Counted from the stretch's first letter, positions 1 through 8,439 are shown. The stretch: 64,000 nucleotides of DNA from Pantoea sp. SOD02 (GCF_024707505.1 NZ_CP102604.1:3410001-3474000); one strand, 5' to 3'. The notes: generated from the sequence alone by a model not told the origin. Numbers and translations: made by a program.

Positions 1-576
1 ACTCGGCCACTGCGCCGCGCTCAAACTGCCCATGCCCCACAGCGCCAGCTGACGTAGCTGTTGATCGTTACTCAGCCACGACAGCACGCCAACCGCCGCA
101 CCGCACAAGGCATTGATGGCGATGCCGACCAACAACAGGCGCGAGAGATTGCCCAGCGCCAGACGGCTAAAACTGAAGATCAGCAGCGTCACCACCAAAC
201 TGCCCATAAAGGCAGCGAGGGTTGGCAGCCACAGCGCCAGCAACGGCGGCAAGCCGAGCGGTATGACAATCGATATCGCCACCGCCAACCCCGCTCCGCT
301 GCTGATGCCAAGCAAACCGGGATCGGCCAGCGGATTACGAAACAATCCCTGCATCACCGCGCCGGATACCGCCAGCGCCATGCCGAGCAGCACCGCCAGC
401 AGCACGCGCGGCAGGCGGATGTTGATCCAGATTTGCCACGCCATATCGCTAAGCGGCGCACGCAGCAAGGTGCGCATTGAAAGCGGCATCGCGCCGAAGT
501 TGGCGGCCATCAGCATTAATATCAGCGTGCTGATGGCCATCAACAGCAGCCAGCGCATCACCGATGCATTAGTCAT
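1..576 (-). CDS. hmuU: Haem ABC transporter permease HmuU (partial, C-terminus beyond window)
   Basis: FecCD-family inner-membrane permease that would pass haem from the periplasmic binding protein HmuT to the cytoplasm. The visible N-terminal 192 residues begin MTNASVMRWLLL and carry several hydrophobic helices; the family signature around RLPRVLLAVLLGMALAVSG and GLFRNPLADPGLLGI is readable. The ATG at 574-576 overlaps the hmuT stop by 8 bases, indicating translational coupling in the order R-S-T-U. The gene runs off the left edge, so the C-terminus and the expected ATPase gene hmuV are not in view. Assignment to haem rather than siderophore rests on the neighbours. Confidence 0.9.
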   Translation of the reverse strand, partial: MTNASVMRWLLLMAISTLILMLMAANFGAMPLSMRTLLRAPLSDMAWQIWINIRLPRVLLAVLLGMALAVSGAVMQGLFRNPLADPGLLGISSGAGLAVAISIVIPLGLPPLLALWLPTLAAFMGSLVVTLLIFSFSRLALGNLSRLLLVGIAINALCGAAVGVLSWLSNDQQLRQLALWGMGSLSAAQWPS

Positions 577-1390
577 GTTTTATAGCTTCAGCGGCACGGC
601 GCAACTTCACAATCGCGCCCGGTGTATCAAGGCCAAAGCTCAGCAGCGCCATCTCATCCACCACCAGCAAAGCGCGATGCTGACCGGCTGGCGTCAGTGC
701 CAAACCGGGCAGCGCCCACACTTTCTCTTCGCCGCCCAGCGTGCGCAGGCCATCTTCACCCACCACGATCAAATCCGGTGCGGCGGCGACCACGCCTTCC
801 TGCGACAGCTGCTGATAGTGCGGCACCGCCGCCATCGCGTTGATCAGACCAGCGCTGCGAATCGCGCCGTCCGCGCCGGTTTGCGCGCCTGCCGCCTGGG
901 TGCGCATGCCGCCGTGCGCCATGATAAACAGCACTTTAACTGGCAGAGATTGTTGCGGGATCTGCGCGCGCTGTTTGTTGACCTTTTCAATCAACGCGTT
1001 GGCTTCATCTTCACGATGCAGCGCCTTGCCGATGGTGGCGATTTTTTCCGGGATGGCGTCGAGGCTGTTTTTGCCGGTGACATCCACCACCTTCACGCCC
1101 GCCTGCTCCACCTGCTGCAACACCAGCGATGGTTTTGCCAGCTCGCTGCTCAGCACCAGCGTCGGTTTCAGCGCCAGAATCCCTTCGGCATTTAGCTGAC
1201 GCATATAACCGACATCCGGCAGCTTGTTGGCCTGCGCCGGATGCTGGCTGGTGCTGTCTCGCGCCACCAGATCCTGCTGCGCATCCAATGCGTAGATGAT
1301 CTGCGTGACGTCACCGCCAATCGAGATCACCCGCTCGGCCGCTAAAGCCGGCAGCGCCAGCGCAGTCAGCAGCAACAGAAGTTTTTTCAT
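569..1390 (-). CDS. hmuT: Periplasmic haem-binding protein HmuT
   Basis: 273-residue periplasmic substrate-binding protein of the haem ABC importer. It starts MKKLLLLLTALALPALAAERV, a clear signal peptide with cleavage expected after ALA. The mature part has the class III (BtuF/FhuD-like) pattern: an early RVISIGGDVTQIIYAL segment, then KLPDVGYMRQLNAEGILALKP typical of haem-binding family members, then a long linking helix region. Its ATG overlaps the hmuS stop (ATGA) and its own stop overlaps hmuU, so the three are co-translated. It hands haem to HmuU in the inner membrane. Confidence 0.92.
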   Translation of the reverse strand: MKKLLLLLTALALPALAAERVISIGGDVTQIIYALDAQQDLVARDSTSQHPAQANKLPDVGYMRQLNAEGILALKPTLVLSSELAKPSLVLQQVEQAGVKVVDVTGKNSLDAIPEKIATIGKALHREDEANALIEKVNKQRAQIPQQSLPVKVLFIMAHGGMRTQAAGAQTGADGAIRSAGLINAMAAVPHYQQLSQEGVVAAAPDLIVVGEDGLRTLGGEEKVWALPGLALTPAGQHRALLVVDEMALLSFGLDTPGAIVKLRRAAEAIKHD

Positions 1391-2409
1391 GCTAACGCCT
1401 CCAGCGACATCACCTGCTCACGCCAACGCGCCTGCTCCGGCGTGCCTTCGCTGCGCTGACCGTACAGCTGCGCGATTTGCGTGCCGTCGGCGGCAAACAG
1501 TTCCAGACTGGTGACGAAGCCGTCGCCGCTCGGTTTGCGCGTCACCCAACTTTCGCTGATGTGATCCGCCATCAAATGCAGCGTGAAGGTGGGATTGAAG
1601 ATGTTGATCCAGTTATCCATCGGCATCAGCTTCTCTACCGCGCCGGTAAAGATCTGCGTGCAGCCACGGTTACCGATGAAAATCATGATTTCGTTGCCAT
1701 CCTGCTGCGCCAGATCCAGCAACTGCGCCAGCGCGTCATTGCTCACCTGGCGTGCCAGATCGTCCGCCACCGCGCGGAACGCCTGCGGGCGCGAAATGTT
1801 GTGGCGCTTCAGCAGACCAAAGAACTGATGCACATCAGTGATGGCGCGCCATTCGGCTTCCACTTTGCTGGCATCAATCGCGTTGCTGTATTGCGGCGCG
1901 CTGGCGGGTTGCGGATCTAACGCCGCCGCGTTCTCTTGCACGAACTCCGCAATCAGCGCATCCCACGCGGCGAAATCGGTGTTGTCGGTGGTGTAGATTT
2001 TCAGCACCGCATCAGCGTGGCGATCAAAAATCTGGATGCTTTGACGTTCTCCATGAGCGCTCTGCTCCCGCAGGAAGAATGCGCTGTGCCACTGACTCGG
2101 GAACAGGCGCTGATCGAGCGCACGCGGGTTGAGAATCAGTCCGGCGTGTTCGCCGAGGTGCAGGTTTTCATATTTGCCCACCTGCTCGTGGACTGCATAT
2201 TCATTGCGGGTGATGCTTTTGGTTTCACCTACCGCCGCCAGTGCCGCCAGCAGCGTAGGGAAATCGGCTTTTAACGCTTTTGCATCATGGCCGACACGCG
2301 CTTCACACAGCTGCGCTTCGCCAATGCCCATCAATGCCGCGAGATCGCGGGCGTACTTTTTCGGATGCTCGCCTTTCAGCGCCAGATAGTGATCGTAACG
2401 TGGGTTCAT
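1387..2409 (-). CDS. hmuS: Haem-degrading/haem-binding cytosolic factor HmuS
   Basis: 340-residue cytoplasmic protein of the HemS/HmuS/ChuS family, which binds incoming haem and in several species releases iron from it. Length and the two related halves (about residues 15-165 and 190-335) fit the family's duplicated fold. It begins MNPRYDHYLALKGEHPKKYARDL, as in the family. It lies between the receptor and periplasmic protein genes and its stop overlaps hmuT by four bases. Expression is probably iron-controlled from the Fur box upstream of hmuR, but a hairpin between hmuR and hmuS may reduce read-through. Confidence 0.93.
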   Translation of the reverse strand: MNPRYDHYLALKGEHPKKYARDLAALMGIGEAQLCEARVGHDAKALKADFPTLLAALAAVGETKSITRNEYAVHEQVGKYENLHLGEHAGLILNPRALDQRLFPSQWHSAFFLREQSAHGERQSIQIFDRHADAVLKIYTTDNTDFAAWDALIAEFVQENAAALDPQPASAPQYSNAIDASKVEAEWRAITDVHQFFGLLKRHNISRPQAFRAVADDLARQVSNDALAQLLDLAQQDGNEIMIFIGNRGCTQIFTGAVEKLMPMDNWINIFNPTFTLHLMADHISESWVTRKPSGDGFVTSLELFAADGTQIAQLYGQRSEGTPEQARWREQVMSLEALA

Positions 2410-2428
2410 TGCCTTGCTCCATGAAAAT

Positions 2429-2448
2429 GCCCTGCGCTGCCGCAGGGC
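2429..2448 (-). terminator. Intercistronic hairpin between hmuR and hmuS
   Basis: Perfect 8-bp stem (GCCCTGCG/CGCAGGGC, loop CTGC) lying 9 bases after the hmuR stop on the transcribed strand and followed there by ATTTTC. It is too short of a T-run to be a strong terminator, so partial termination or a 3'-end stabilising role for the receptor mRNA is more likely; this would make receptor expression exceed that of hmuSTU. Confidence 0.5.
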
Positions 2449-2457
2449 GAAAAGTGA

Positions 2458-4791
2458 TTAGAAATCGACGTTTACACCCAGCTGGAAGGTGCGGCCTGGC
2501 ATCACCGCCAGGTTGATGTCGTTGCGTTCCTGGGCATTGCTGCTGGTCAGCGTTCGGCTGCTGGTGTAATCCCAGTATTTGCGATCGGTAATGTTGTAGA
2601 TGCCGCCGCTCAGCTTGACGTTTTTCGTCGCCTGCCAGTAAGCCGTCGCATCTACCATGCCGTAACCCGGTACGCGCATATATTCCGAGGTGGAATCGGT
2701 GATTGCCGTGCCGGTGTTGGTGTAGCTTTCGCGGTTGGTCGCCGTGGCCTGTTTGCCTTTCACGAAGGTGGCGGTCAACGCTGCGCCGTAGCCGCGCGCT
2801 TTGTCATCCCACGCCAGACCCACAATCGCTTTCAGTGGCGCGACGCTATCGAGATCAATGTACTTGTCACCGGCGTAGCTGGACTTTGATTTACCTTCGT
2901 TGTAGCCCAGCGCAAAGGTGCTGCTCAGGCCATCCACTTGCGGGAACCAGGTGCCGTAATTCACTTTGGTTGAGATCTCAGCACCATAAATGTAGGCCTT
3001 ATCGCGGTTTTCAGCCTGATAGCTGGTGTAGATGTTGCTCGGGACGTTGACGAACATCTCCGGATTGGCCGAACGACGATAGCGGGTGTAAGCGATGAAG
3101 TTTTTGTACTGGTTGTAGAACACCGAAGTGTTAACCGTCACGCCTTCTGTCGCCTGGCCTTTCAGGCCCCACTCGAAGTTGTTGCTGGTTTCGGTTTTCA
3201 GATCGGTGTTACCAATCAGCGCATACTGCGCGCTCCCCGCGTAGCTGGAGCCAAGGTTCCATGATCCATACAGCTGGCTGGTGGTAGGGAACTGCACGCC
3301 GCGTTTGTATTGCAGATAGGTGGTCAGCGCTGGCGTTAAGTCGTACTGGAAGGTCAGCGATGGCAGCACCTGGGTATCGGAGTTGGTTTTGCCGTACAGC
3401 GCATCAACCTGCTCTTCGGTCAGCACTGTGCTGCCGTTAGTCAGATCGCCCAGATCCTTGGGTTTGGTACTTTGATACATCACGCGCACGCCGGGAATAA
3501 CCGCGAAGTTGTGGCTATCAAGATCGAAATTGATCTTGTCTTGCAGATAACCCGCCACCGCGAAGGTGCGGCTGTCAGATTGTGGCTGCGTGATGGCGCT
3601 GAAGGTGCTCGGCGTTGGTTCCTGACGGAATGGACGCTCGCTGTTATCCAGGCGGGCGTTGACACCGGCACTCAGCTCATGGCGGCCCAGCGTTTTGGTG
3701 CCGCGCGTGTCGAAACCGTAGGTATCGACATTGAAATCAGAGTAAACAAAGCCGTACTGGCTGGCACTGGTTGGCAAATAGGTATTGTCGTGCGCCTGCG
3801 TTTGCTGCCAGTAAAGGCGCGTGGTCAGCGTATCGATAAAGTCGTTGTACGGCGTCCACTCATCCGCCAGATTGATGCCCCAGCGGCGCGTATCACTCTG
3901 CTGCTGCGCGGTGCCCCAAACGGTGTTGCCGCTGGTGTCCCAGGTATCGTAATGGCTGTGATTGGTTTTGTGATAGTAATCGAAAGTAGCGCTCAGCTTG
4001 TGCTGATCGTTCGGCTGCCAGATTCCGGAGGTCATAAAGGCATCCGAGTGCCAGTTGGCCGGATAAGCATCGATCACGCCGCTGTTGTTCTCGGTCTCCT
4101 GACCGTCGCGACGACTGTAAACAAACAGGCCACGCAACTCGTCATCGCCGGCGGCAGCGGTGATGCCGTTGTGCCAGCTACGATTCGATGAGTCGTAACC
4201 GCTCTGATAACCGAAGTAAGTGTTTTTGTCGCTGCTAAGGTAATCGTCGGCGCTTTTGTTATGGAACGAGACGTTACCGCCAATCGAGGTATTCGGCTGA
4301 TCCACCGCCGTGGCGCCCTTCTCGATATCAACGCTGCCGAACATGTAGGGATCGATGTAATCGCGGCCAATACCAAAGGTGTTGTTGCCGGTGCGGCTGA
4401 CGTAAGGACGTCCGGTGGCATCCGGAATCGGAATGCCGTCGATATCCATGCCGACGCGGTTACTCTCCAGACCACGAATGTTGTAACCGGTATAGCCCGC
4501 GCGGTCGAAACCGCTTTTGCCGGCCGAGGATCCACCACTCGAACCGGTGGCGCTGATCAGCGGCTCATAACGCATGATCGAACCGAAATCATTCGCACCG
4601 CGTTTTTGCAGCTCTTGTGCCGTGATGGTGGTTTTATTGCCGGCCTGCTGTTTTGGCGCGGTGACGGTGAGTACCGGTTCATTGCTGGTGCTGTCGCTGG
4701 CGGCAAAGCTGCAAGCGGCATGTATGGCTGAAGATAAGATGGCAACTTTGAAAAGACGTTGCTGGGCCGTTCCCTGAAAGAGTGAAGACAT
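2458..4791 (-). CDS. hmuR: TonB-dependent outer-membrane haem/haemoglobin receptor
   Basis: 777-residue outer-membrane receptor that brings haem or haemoproteins across the outer membrane using TonB. A signal peptide ends near CSFAASD, a likely TonB box (VLTVTA) follows, then the plug (ITAQELQKRGANDFGSIMRYEP, NIRGLESNRVGMDIDGIPIPD) and a C-terminal beta-barrel ending in GVNVDF. It is about 90 residues longer than typical HmuR/HemR. The usual FRAP and NPNL motifs are not intact; the equivalent stretch reads FPTTSQLYG and IGNTDLKTETSNNFEW. A Fur box lies 130 bases upstream. The first gene of hmuRSTU; function firm by context, exact ligand uncertain. Confidence 0.9.
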   Translation of the reverse strand: MSSLFQGTAQQRLFKVAILSSAIHAACSFAASDSTSNEPVLTVTAPKQQAGNKTTITAQELQKRGANDFGSIMRYEPLISATGSSGGSSAGKSGFDRAGYTGYNIRGLESNRVGMDIDGIPIPDATGRPYVSRTGNNTFGIGRDYIDPYMFGSVDIEKGATAVDQPNTSIGGNVSFHNKSADDYLSSDKNTYFGYQSGYDSSNRSWHNGITAAAGDDELRGLFVYSRRDGQETENNSGVIDAYPANWHSDAFMTSGIWQPNDQHKLSATFDYYHKTNHSHYDTWDTSGNTVWGTAQQQSDTRRWGINLADEWTPYNDFIDTLTTRLYWQQTQAHDNTYLPTSASQYGFVYSDFNVDTYGFDTRGTKTLGRHELSAGVNARLDNSERPFRQEPTPSTFSAITQPQSDSRTFAVAGYLQDKINFDLDSHNFAVIPGVRVMYQSTKPKDLGDLTNGSTVLTEEQVDALYGKTNSDTQVLPSLTFQYDLTPALTTYLQYKRGVQFPTTSQLYGSWNLGSSYAGSAQYALIGNTDLKTETSNNFEWGLKGQATEGVTVNTSVFYNQYKNFIAYTRYRRSANPEMFVNVPSNIYTSYQAENRDKAYIYGAEISTKVNYGTWFPQVDGLSSTFALGYNEGKSKSSYAGDKYIDLDSVAPLKAIVGLAWDDKARGYGAALTATFVKGKQATATNRESYTNTGTAITDSTSEYMRVPGYGMVDATAYWQATKNVKLSGGIYNITDRKYWDYTSSRTLTSSNAQERNDINLAVMPGRTFQLGVNVDF

Positions 4792-4922
4792 GCGCGAAAT
4801 ACCTGGTTAATTGTTAGTATTCGCTCACTTGCTTGCTGCCTGAAAGTACGGGCTTTGGTTAAAAGACCGTAAAAAAATATGGACTTATTTTATGTAATAA
4901 ATGATGTCGACAGGAATGTAAT

Positions 4923-4941
4923 GCAAGTGGTAATCATTATC
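4923..4941. promoter_or_regulatory. Fur box upstream of hmuR
   Basis: 19 bases matching 15 of 19 positions of the Fur consensus, with the right half TAATCATTATC intact. It lies in the 221-bp gap between divergent hmuR and the Rdx-family gene, so iron-loaded Fur probably represses the haem operon; the rightward gene could be affected too. Confidence 0.75.
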
Positions 4942-5012
4942 AACTAGCAGTAAGCTAAGATGTATCTTGGACCGCACATTTTGTTAACTTCATTATCTAA
5001 ACGAGACAGGTT

Positions 5013-5300
5013 ATGTCACAAAAACCAGCGATTACCATTCATTACTGCACACAATGTAACTGGCTGCTGCGTTCCGCCTGGATGGCGCAGGAGCTGCTGC
5101 ATACGTTTGCCGAGGATTTAAGTGCAGTGACGCTGAAGCCGGGAACCGGCGGCGTGTTTGAAATCACCATTGATGGTCAGGTGATTTGGGAGCGTAAGCA
5201 GGAAGGCGGCTTCCCGGATGCGGCTGCGCTGAAGCAGCGCGTGCGCGATATTTGCTGGCCGGACCGCGCGTTGGGGCATGTGGATAAAAAGAAGAGTTGA
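5013..5300 (+). CDS. SelT/SelW/SelH (Rdx) family protein
   Basis: 95-residue cytoplasmic protein with the thioredoxin-like Rdx fold. The N-terminal CTQCNW supplies the CxxC redox motif (Cys in place of selenocysteine), and GTGGVFEITIDGQVIWERK and GGFPDAAALKQRVRDI are characteristic of bacterial selenoprotein-W-like members. The start has CAGG a few bases upstream. It is divergent from hmuR across the Fur box. The cellular substrate of this family is unknown; a redox role is inferred only from the motif. Confidence 0.85.
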   Translation: MSQKPAITIHYCTQCNWLLRSAWMAQELLHTFAEDLSAVTLKPGTGGVFEITIDGQVIWERKQEGGFPDAAALKQRVRDICWPDRALGHVDKKKS

Positions 5301-5325
5301 TTTTGGTTGGTGCGGTTTTCTGGAC

Positions 5326-5349
5326 GGTCGCCATGAATGGCGACCCTAC
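5326..5349 (+). repeat. REP-like hairpin repeat, copy 1
   Basis: Perfect 9-bp arms GGTCGCCAT/ATGGCGACC around GA, followed by CTAC. Lies between the 3' ends of the convergent Rdx-family gene and yqjI. Confidence 0.9.
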
Positions 5350-5357
5350 ATTCGGCG

Positions 5358-5897
5358 TTAACTGTTCGCGATTTTCTCGGCCGCCTGATGCAACGCTTCA
5401 ATCACGATTTCCAGCGACTCTGCAGAAATATCTTCCTGCGCCAGACGATGATTCAAGGTGTGTTTGATCAGGTGAATCGCCTGCTCAACCTGCGGAATGC
5501 TGCGGTTATTCACCAGAATCGCCAGCGAAGTTAAGCGCTCGATAATCGCATCCACATTGTCACGATTCTCCGCCAGCAGCGCCACACCGCTCTCATTCAG
5601 CGCATAGGCTTTACGTGATGCCTGCGCATCGACCACGCGAATCGCATCCATCTCTTCGAGCAGCGTCAGGTTGGGATAAATAATGCCGGGACTCGGGGAA
5701 TATTCCCCTTTGGAGAGCTCTTCAACCGATTTGATCAGCTCATAACCGTGCGCAGAACTGTTGGCCAGAAAGTGCAGCATTAACAGGCGGATATCGCTGG
5801 CATCTAGCATCCGCTCCCGACGCTTCTTACGTGCGCCTGCACAGACGGTACGCTGTGCGTGATCGGACTGCCATGGAAAATCCCGCTGCTGTTTCAT
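5358..5897 (-). CDS. yqjI: PadR-family regulator, YqjI-like
   Basis: 179-residue PadR winged-helix repressor. The domain begins near ASDIRLLMLHFLANSSAHGYELI and contains the family motif YSPSPGIIYPNLTLLEEM; a C-terminal helical region (residues 115-179) provides the dimer interface. In E. coli YqjI represses yqjH and answers nickel through a His/Cys-rich N-terminal tail. Here the first ~30 residues (MKQQRDFPWQSDHAQRTVC...) hold only one Cys and one His, so the metal-sensing tail is missing or replaced. It lies downstream of yqjH on the same strand rather than divergent as in E. coli. Either upstream start is possible; Met30 would remove the tail completely. Confidence 0.85.
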   Translation of the reverse strand: MKQQRDFPWQSDHAQRTVCAGARKKRRERMLDASDIRLLMLHFLANSSAHGYELIKSVEELSKGEYSPSPGIIYPNLTLLEEMDAIRVVDAQASRKAYALNESGVALLAENRDNVDAIIERLTSLAILVNNRSIPQVEQAIHLIKHTLNHRLAQEDISAESLEIVIEALHQAAEKIANS

Positions 5898-5986
5898 TGC
5901 CTTCCTGAGCGCTAATTAAGGGAGGTTGATAGTAGTCTGCCACCTGGCAAAATTCAACACAGGCGGCAGCGCGCGCGGCATTACCG

Positions 5987-6769
5987 TTATTTCTGATGCC
6001 AATAAGCTACGGCGCGCACGAAATCGGTATTTGCACCGCGTCCCTGGGTGAAGTAATCGCTCAGCGATTTCACCGCTTCGCCCTCGCCGGTCAGCCAGAT
6101 GAAGTATTCAGTGGCAGGCAGCGCAATCTTATCCAGCTGCGCCATTATCGATGCCAGGTTATCGGCCTGCATGTTGCCGCTTCCCAACCAGCTCACCTGC
6201 ACATTCGGCAAATCACCGAGATAATCGCGCCCGGTGGCTTCATCGGCATAGGCCAGCAGGTGAATGTCCTGCGCCTGGATTTCGCTGTAACGACGTTTAA
6301 AGGCCGGCAAACCGGTCTCATCGCAGACGTAAATCTGGCAGGCATAATCCGTTGGTATCACCAACGAACCGCGCGGGCCGCCCATCGCAATTTGATCGCC
6401 CACTTTGGCTTCGCTTGCCCAGCTACTGGCAACGCCGCCATCGTGGATATAGAAATCGATGGTCAGAGAATCGACGCCGTTAAATTCCAGCGGCGTGTAA
6501 TCACGCGCGGCAGGACGCACGCCATGCGGCCAAACGATGCCTTCGTCGGTGATTTGCGGCAGCGCCAGTTCGGCGCCGGCATGTTCCGGGAAAAACACTT
6601 TGATGTGATCGTCAAACGATGGCGAGTTGAAGCCAGCAAGATCGCTGCCGTTGAAAACAATGCGCCAGAATTCACCGGCAATCAGCGTCTTGCTTGCCAC
6701 GGTGATATGGCGGAAACGCAGTTCATTGCGCACGCGGCGTGGCGCGCGTTCGGAAGGGGTAGTTTGCAA
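5987..6769 (-). CDS. yqjH: Siderophore-interacting protein / ferric-siderophore reductase YqjH
   Basis: 260-residue FAD-dependent cytoplasmic ferric reductase of the SIP family, which reduces imported ferric siderophore to release iron. N-terminal FAD-binding domain (RHITVASKTLIAGEFWRIVF, ARDYTPLEF for FAD) and C-terminal domain (YVCDETGLPAFKRR, WLTGEGEAVKSL) are seen. I chose the TTG at 6767-6769, preceded by GGGAGA eight bases upstream, because the ATG further upstream adds 26 residues unlike the family and crosses the Fur box. A Fur box just upstream and yqjI downstream suggest dual iron/YqjI control. Confidence 0.88.
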   Translation of the reverse strand: MQTTPSERAPRRVRNELRFRHITVASKTLIAGEFWRIVFNGSDLAGFNSPSFDDHIKVFFPEHAGAELALPQITDEGIVWPHGVRPAARDYTPLEFNGVDSLTIDFYIHDGGVASSWASEAKVGDQIAMGGPRGSLVIPTDYACQIYVCDETGLPAFKRRYSEIQAQDIHLLAYADEATGRDYLGDLPNVQVSWLGSGNMQADNLASIMAQLDKIALPATEYFIWLTGEGEAVKSLSDYFTQGRGANTDFVRAVAYWHQK

Positions 6770-6786
6770 GTGGTGTCTCCCTAAAA

Positions 6787-6805
6787 GATAGTGAAAGTCA
6801 TTCTC
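6787..6805. promoter_or_regulatory. Fur box upstream of yqjH
   Basis: Read on the minus strand, 14 of 19 bases match the Fur consensus (GAGAATGAC...CACTATC). It lies 18 bases before the chosen TTG start, consistent with iron repression of a ferric reductase gene. Confidence 0.6.
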
Positions 6806-6903
6806 ATCTGATGGGGAGAGAATAGTTATGATATATCTTCGATGCAATGCCGAAAAATGCTATCTGTGTGTTTGGTCGCCAGAATGGTACGCGCCATCGC
6901 AAA

Positions 6904-6968
6904 GGTCGCCATGAATGGCGACCCTACGGAAGGCATGTGCGAATGTAGGGGCGTCATTTATGACGACC
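6904..6968. repeat. REP-like pair (canonical copy plus divergent inverted copy)
   Basis: 6904-6927 is a canonical copy ending CTAC; 6945-6968 is an inverted partner beginning GTAG with arms altered to GCGTCAT/ATGACG, again complementary. 17 bases separate them. Located upstream of yqjH and after the small secreted protein gene. Confidence 0.8.
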
Positions 6969-7012
6969 TTCATAAAGGATGTAGCAGAATGGAATTTTGT
7001 GGCGGGACGAGA

Positions 7013-7222
7013 TTAAGCCTGGTGATTGCCGCAGGTAACGAAACTGCCATCATCCTGGCTATGTTTCGGCAGCACATTGTCGCCGAGAATTTCATGCTGC
7101 GCACAATGCGGTTGATGCGGATGCAGTCCGCCCGGCGGTGAAAAAGGCTCAGCCATCTGTGCACTTGCCAGCGAAGAAAACGCTACAAGCGCTGTCATGA
7201 GGAACAACGGTAGAAGTCGCAT
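7013..7222 (-). CDS. Small putative secreted protein
   Basis: 69-residue reading frame not recognised from any family. It starts MRLLPLFLMTALVAFSSLASAQ, a good signal peptide with an ASA cleavage site, leaving a ~48-residue mature peptide rich in His (about 5) and with two Cys (HCAQHEIL and VTCGNHQA), which could form a disulfide or bind metal. A GTG 18 bases upstream is an alternative start; no strong Shine-Dalgarno is visible for either. Supported only by the signal peptide, so moderately uncertain. Confidence 0.45.
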   Translation of the reverse strand: MRLLPLFLMTALVAFSSLASAQMAEPFSPPGGLHPHQPHCAQHEILGDNVLPKHSQDDGSFVTCGNHQA

Positions 7223-7240
7223 AATTTTTTGTCTGTTCAC

Positions 7241-7407
7241 TATAGCGGCCCGGAATGGACCAGAAATGCAGGTGATTATCCAGCCTGATGCGTGGCGGCT
7301 GGTGATTTACGCGGCCAATCAGGTTTCGATGAAGAATTTTACGCCGATTAACGCCTTGAGTTTATAAAATCGTGCGGTTTGTCACGGTTTACCGCACGAA
7401 TTATGCA
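7241..7407. other. Gene-poor gap with a possible C-terminal gene remnant
   Basis: The plus strand holds a 34-codon frame from an ATG at 7266 to a TAA near 7365 (MQVIIQPDAWRLVIYAAN...), protein-like in composition but without a recognisable family or ribosome-binding site. It may be the 3' remnant of a lost gene; nothing else is seen. Confidence 0.25.
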
Positions 7408-8274
7408 TTACTTATCCGCCACCGGAATATAGAAGGTGCCCTGCAGCAGATCGGGCGTGCTGTATTTCAGATCCAGCTTGAGCAGATCTTTGCCCGCACG
7501 GCGTGCTACGCCCAGCGCTGGCAAGTGGTTGTAGTAAATCTCCGCGGTAAACGCGTTAATCTCTTCCGGCGCGCCGTGCCAGTCAATCTCCGCATACAAA
7601 CCACTTTCGCCGGTCCAGTTCTGCACGTTGCGCGGCAGCACATCGGCGTACTGACTTTCCAGCGCCTGGAACAGGCTGATGTGCTGCTGATCGGCAGAAT
7701 GAACGCCTGGACTGAACTGGAAGCCCAGCCAGCCGCGATTCACATGCTGACCAGCAAAAGCGATGAAGTCACGCGTGTGCTGCGCCACCACATGGTTGTG
7801 GTGATCGATGTATTCCCCGAAGCGACATTCCCACTCAATCACTTCACCACACAGTTGAATCTCCGGCTTCTGCGCCAGACGCGCATTGACCCACTCACGC
7901 TGCGTGGAGATGCGGCTGTGGAAATCCTTCATCAGCATCTCCGGAATGCGGCGATAGGCACCCGGCGTCATTGAGAAGTGACTTTTAAACACGCGGGTAA
8001 AATTCTGCTGATTATCAAAGCCAAAGCGCACCGCAATATCGATCAGCGGCATGCTGGTCAAACGCAGCGCCATCGCCGCCATAGTCAGGCGACGTTTGCG
8101 CGTGTAGGACGCCAGCGTTTGCCCGGTCATCTCTTTGAACATGCGCTGCATGTGCCATTTGGAGTAACCGGATTTCAGGGTAATCAGATCGATGTTGAGC
8201 TCGTCGGTCAGGTTCGCTTCTATCCAGTCCACCAGATCGTTGATGTACTGTTTTTTTACATTCAGGCTGAGCAT
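7408..8274 (-). CDS. AraC/XylS-family regulator, Rob-like
   Basis: 288-residue regulator with the same architecture and length as Rob (289): an N-terminal two-HTH AraC DNA-binding domain (residues ~8-105; GYSKWHMQRMFKEMTGQTLASY, FGFDNQQNFTRVFKSHFSMTPGAYRR) followed by a GyrI-like effector-binding domain (~125-288). In Rob the C-terminal domain binds bile salts or fatty acids and sequesters the protein. It is a paralogue rather than Rob itself (N-terminus and C-terminal domain diverge). It could activate efflux or stress genes. A pair of 10-base direct repeats upstream may serve autoregulation. Confidence 0.85.
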   Translation of the reverse strand: MLSLNVKKQYINDLVDWIEANLTDELNIDLITLKSGYSKWHMQRMFKEMTGQTLASYTRKRRLTMAAMALRLTSMPLIDIAVRFGFDNQQNFTRVFKSHFSMTPGAYRRIPEMLMKDFHSRISTQREWVNARLAQKPEIQLCGEVIEWECRFGEYIDHHNHVVAQHTRDFIAFAGQHVNRGWLGFQFSPGVHSADQQHISLFQALESQYADVLPRNVQNWTGESGLYAEIDWHGAPEEINAFTAEIYYNHLPALGVARRAGKDLLKLDLKYSTPDLLQGTFYIPVADK

Positions 8275-8348
8275 GATTTTGATGGTCGAATGAGGTGGTT
8301 AACGTAATGAATTTGCGTTATTCGTCACATAAATATAACAAAAACGTA

Positions 8349-8415
8349 TTACTAACGTAAGGAAGAGTAAACGTACCGAAGCGGGAAAAGCATTAATTGC
8401 TTAGGTTACTAACGT
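8349..8415. repeat. Direct repeats TTACTAACGT upstream of the Rob-like gene
   Basis: TTACTAACGT occurs at 8349-8358 and 8406-8415, with further AACGTA words between 8300 and 8375. The spacing of 57 bases and placement 75-140 bases before the regulator start suggest operator copies; function inferred. Confidence 0.35.
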
Positions 8416-8439
8416 TTTTTTGAATGCGGAAAAGAAAAA

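Noticed and set aside
113..1195. 360-residue plus-strand frame opposite hmuU/hmuT
   Set aside because: Arg/His/Gln-rich composition typical of antisense to GC-rich genes; no family resemblance; opposite strand encodes clear transporter proteins.
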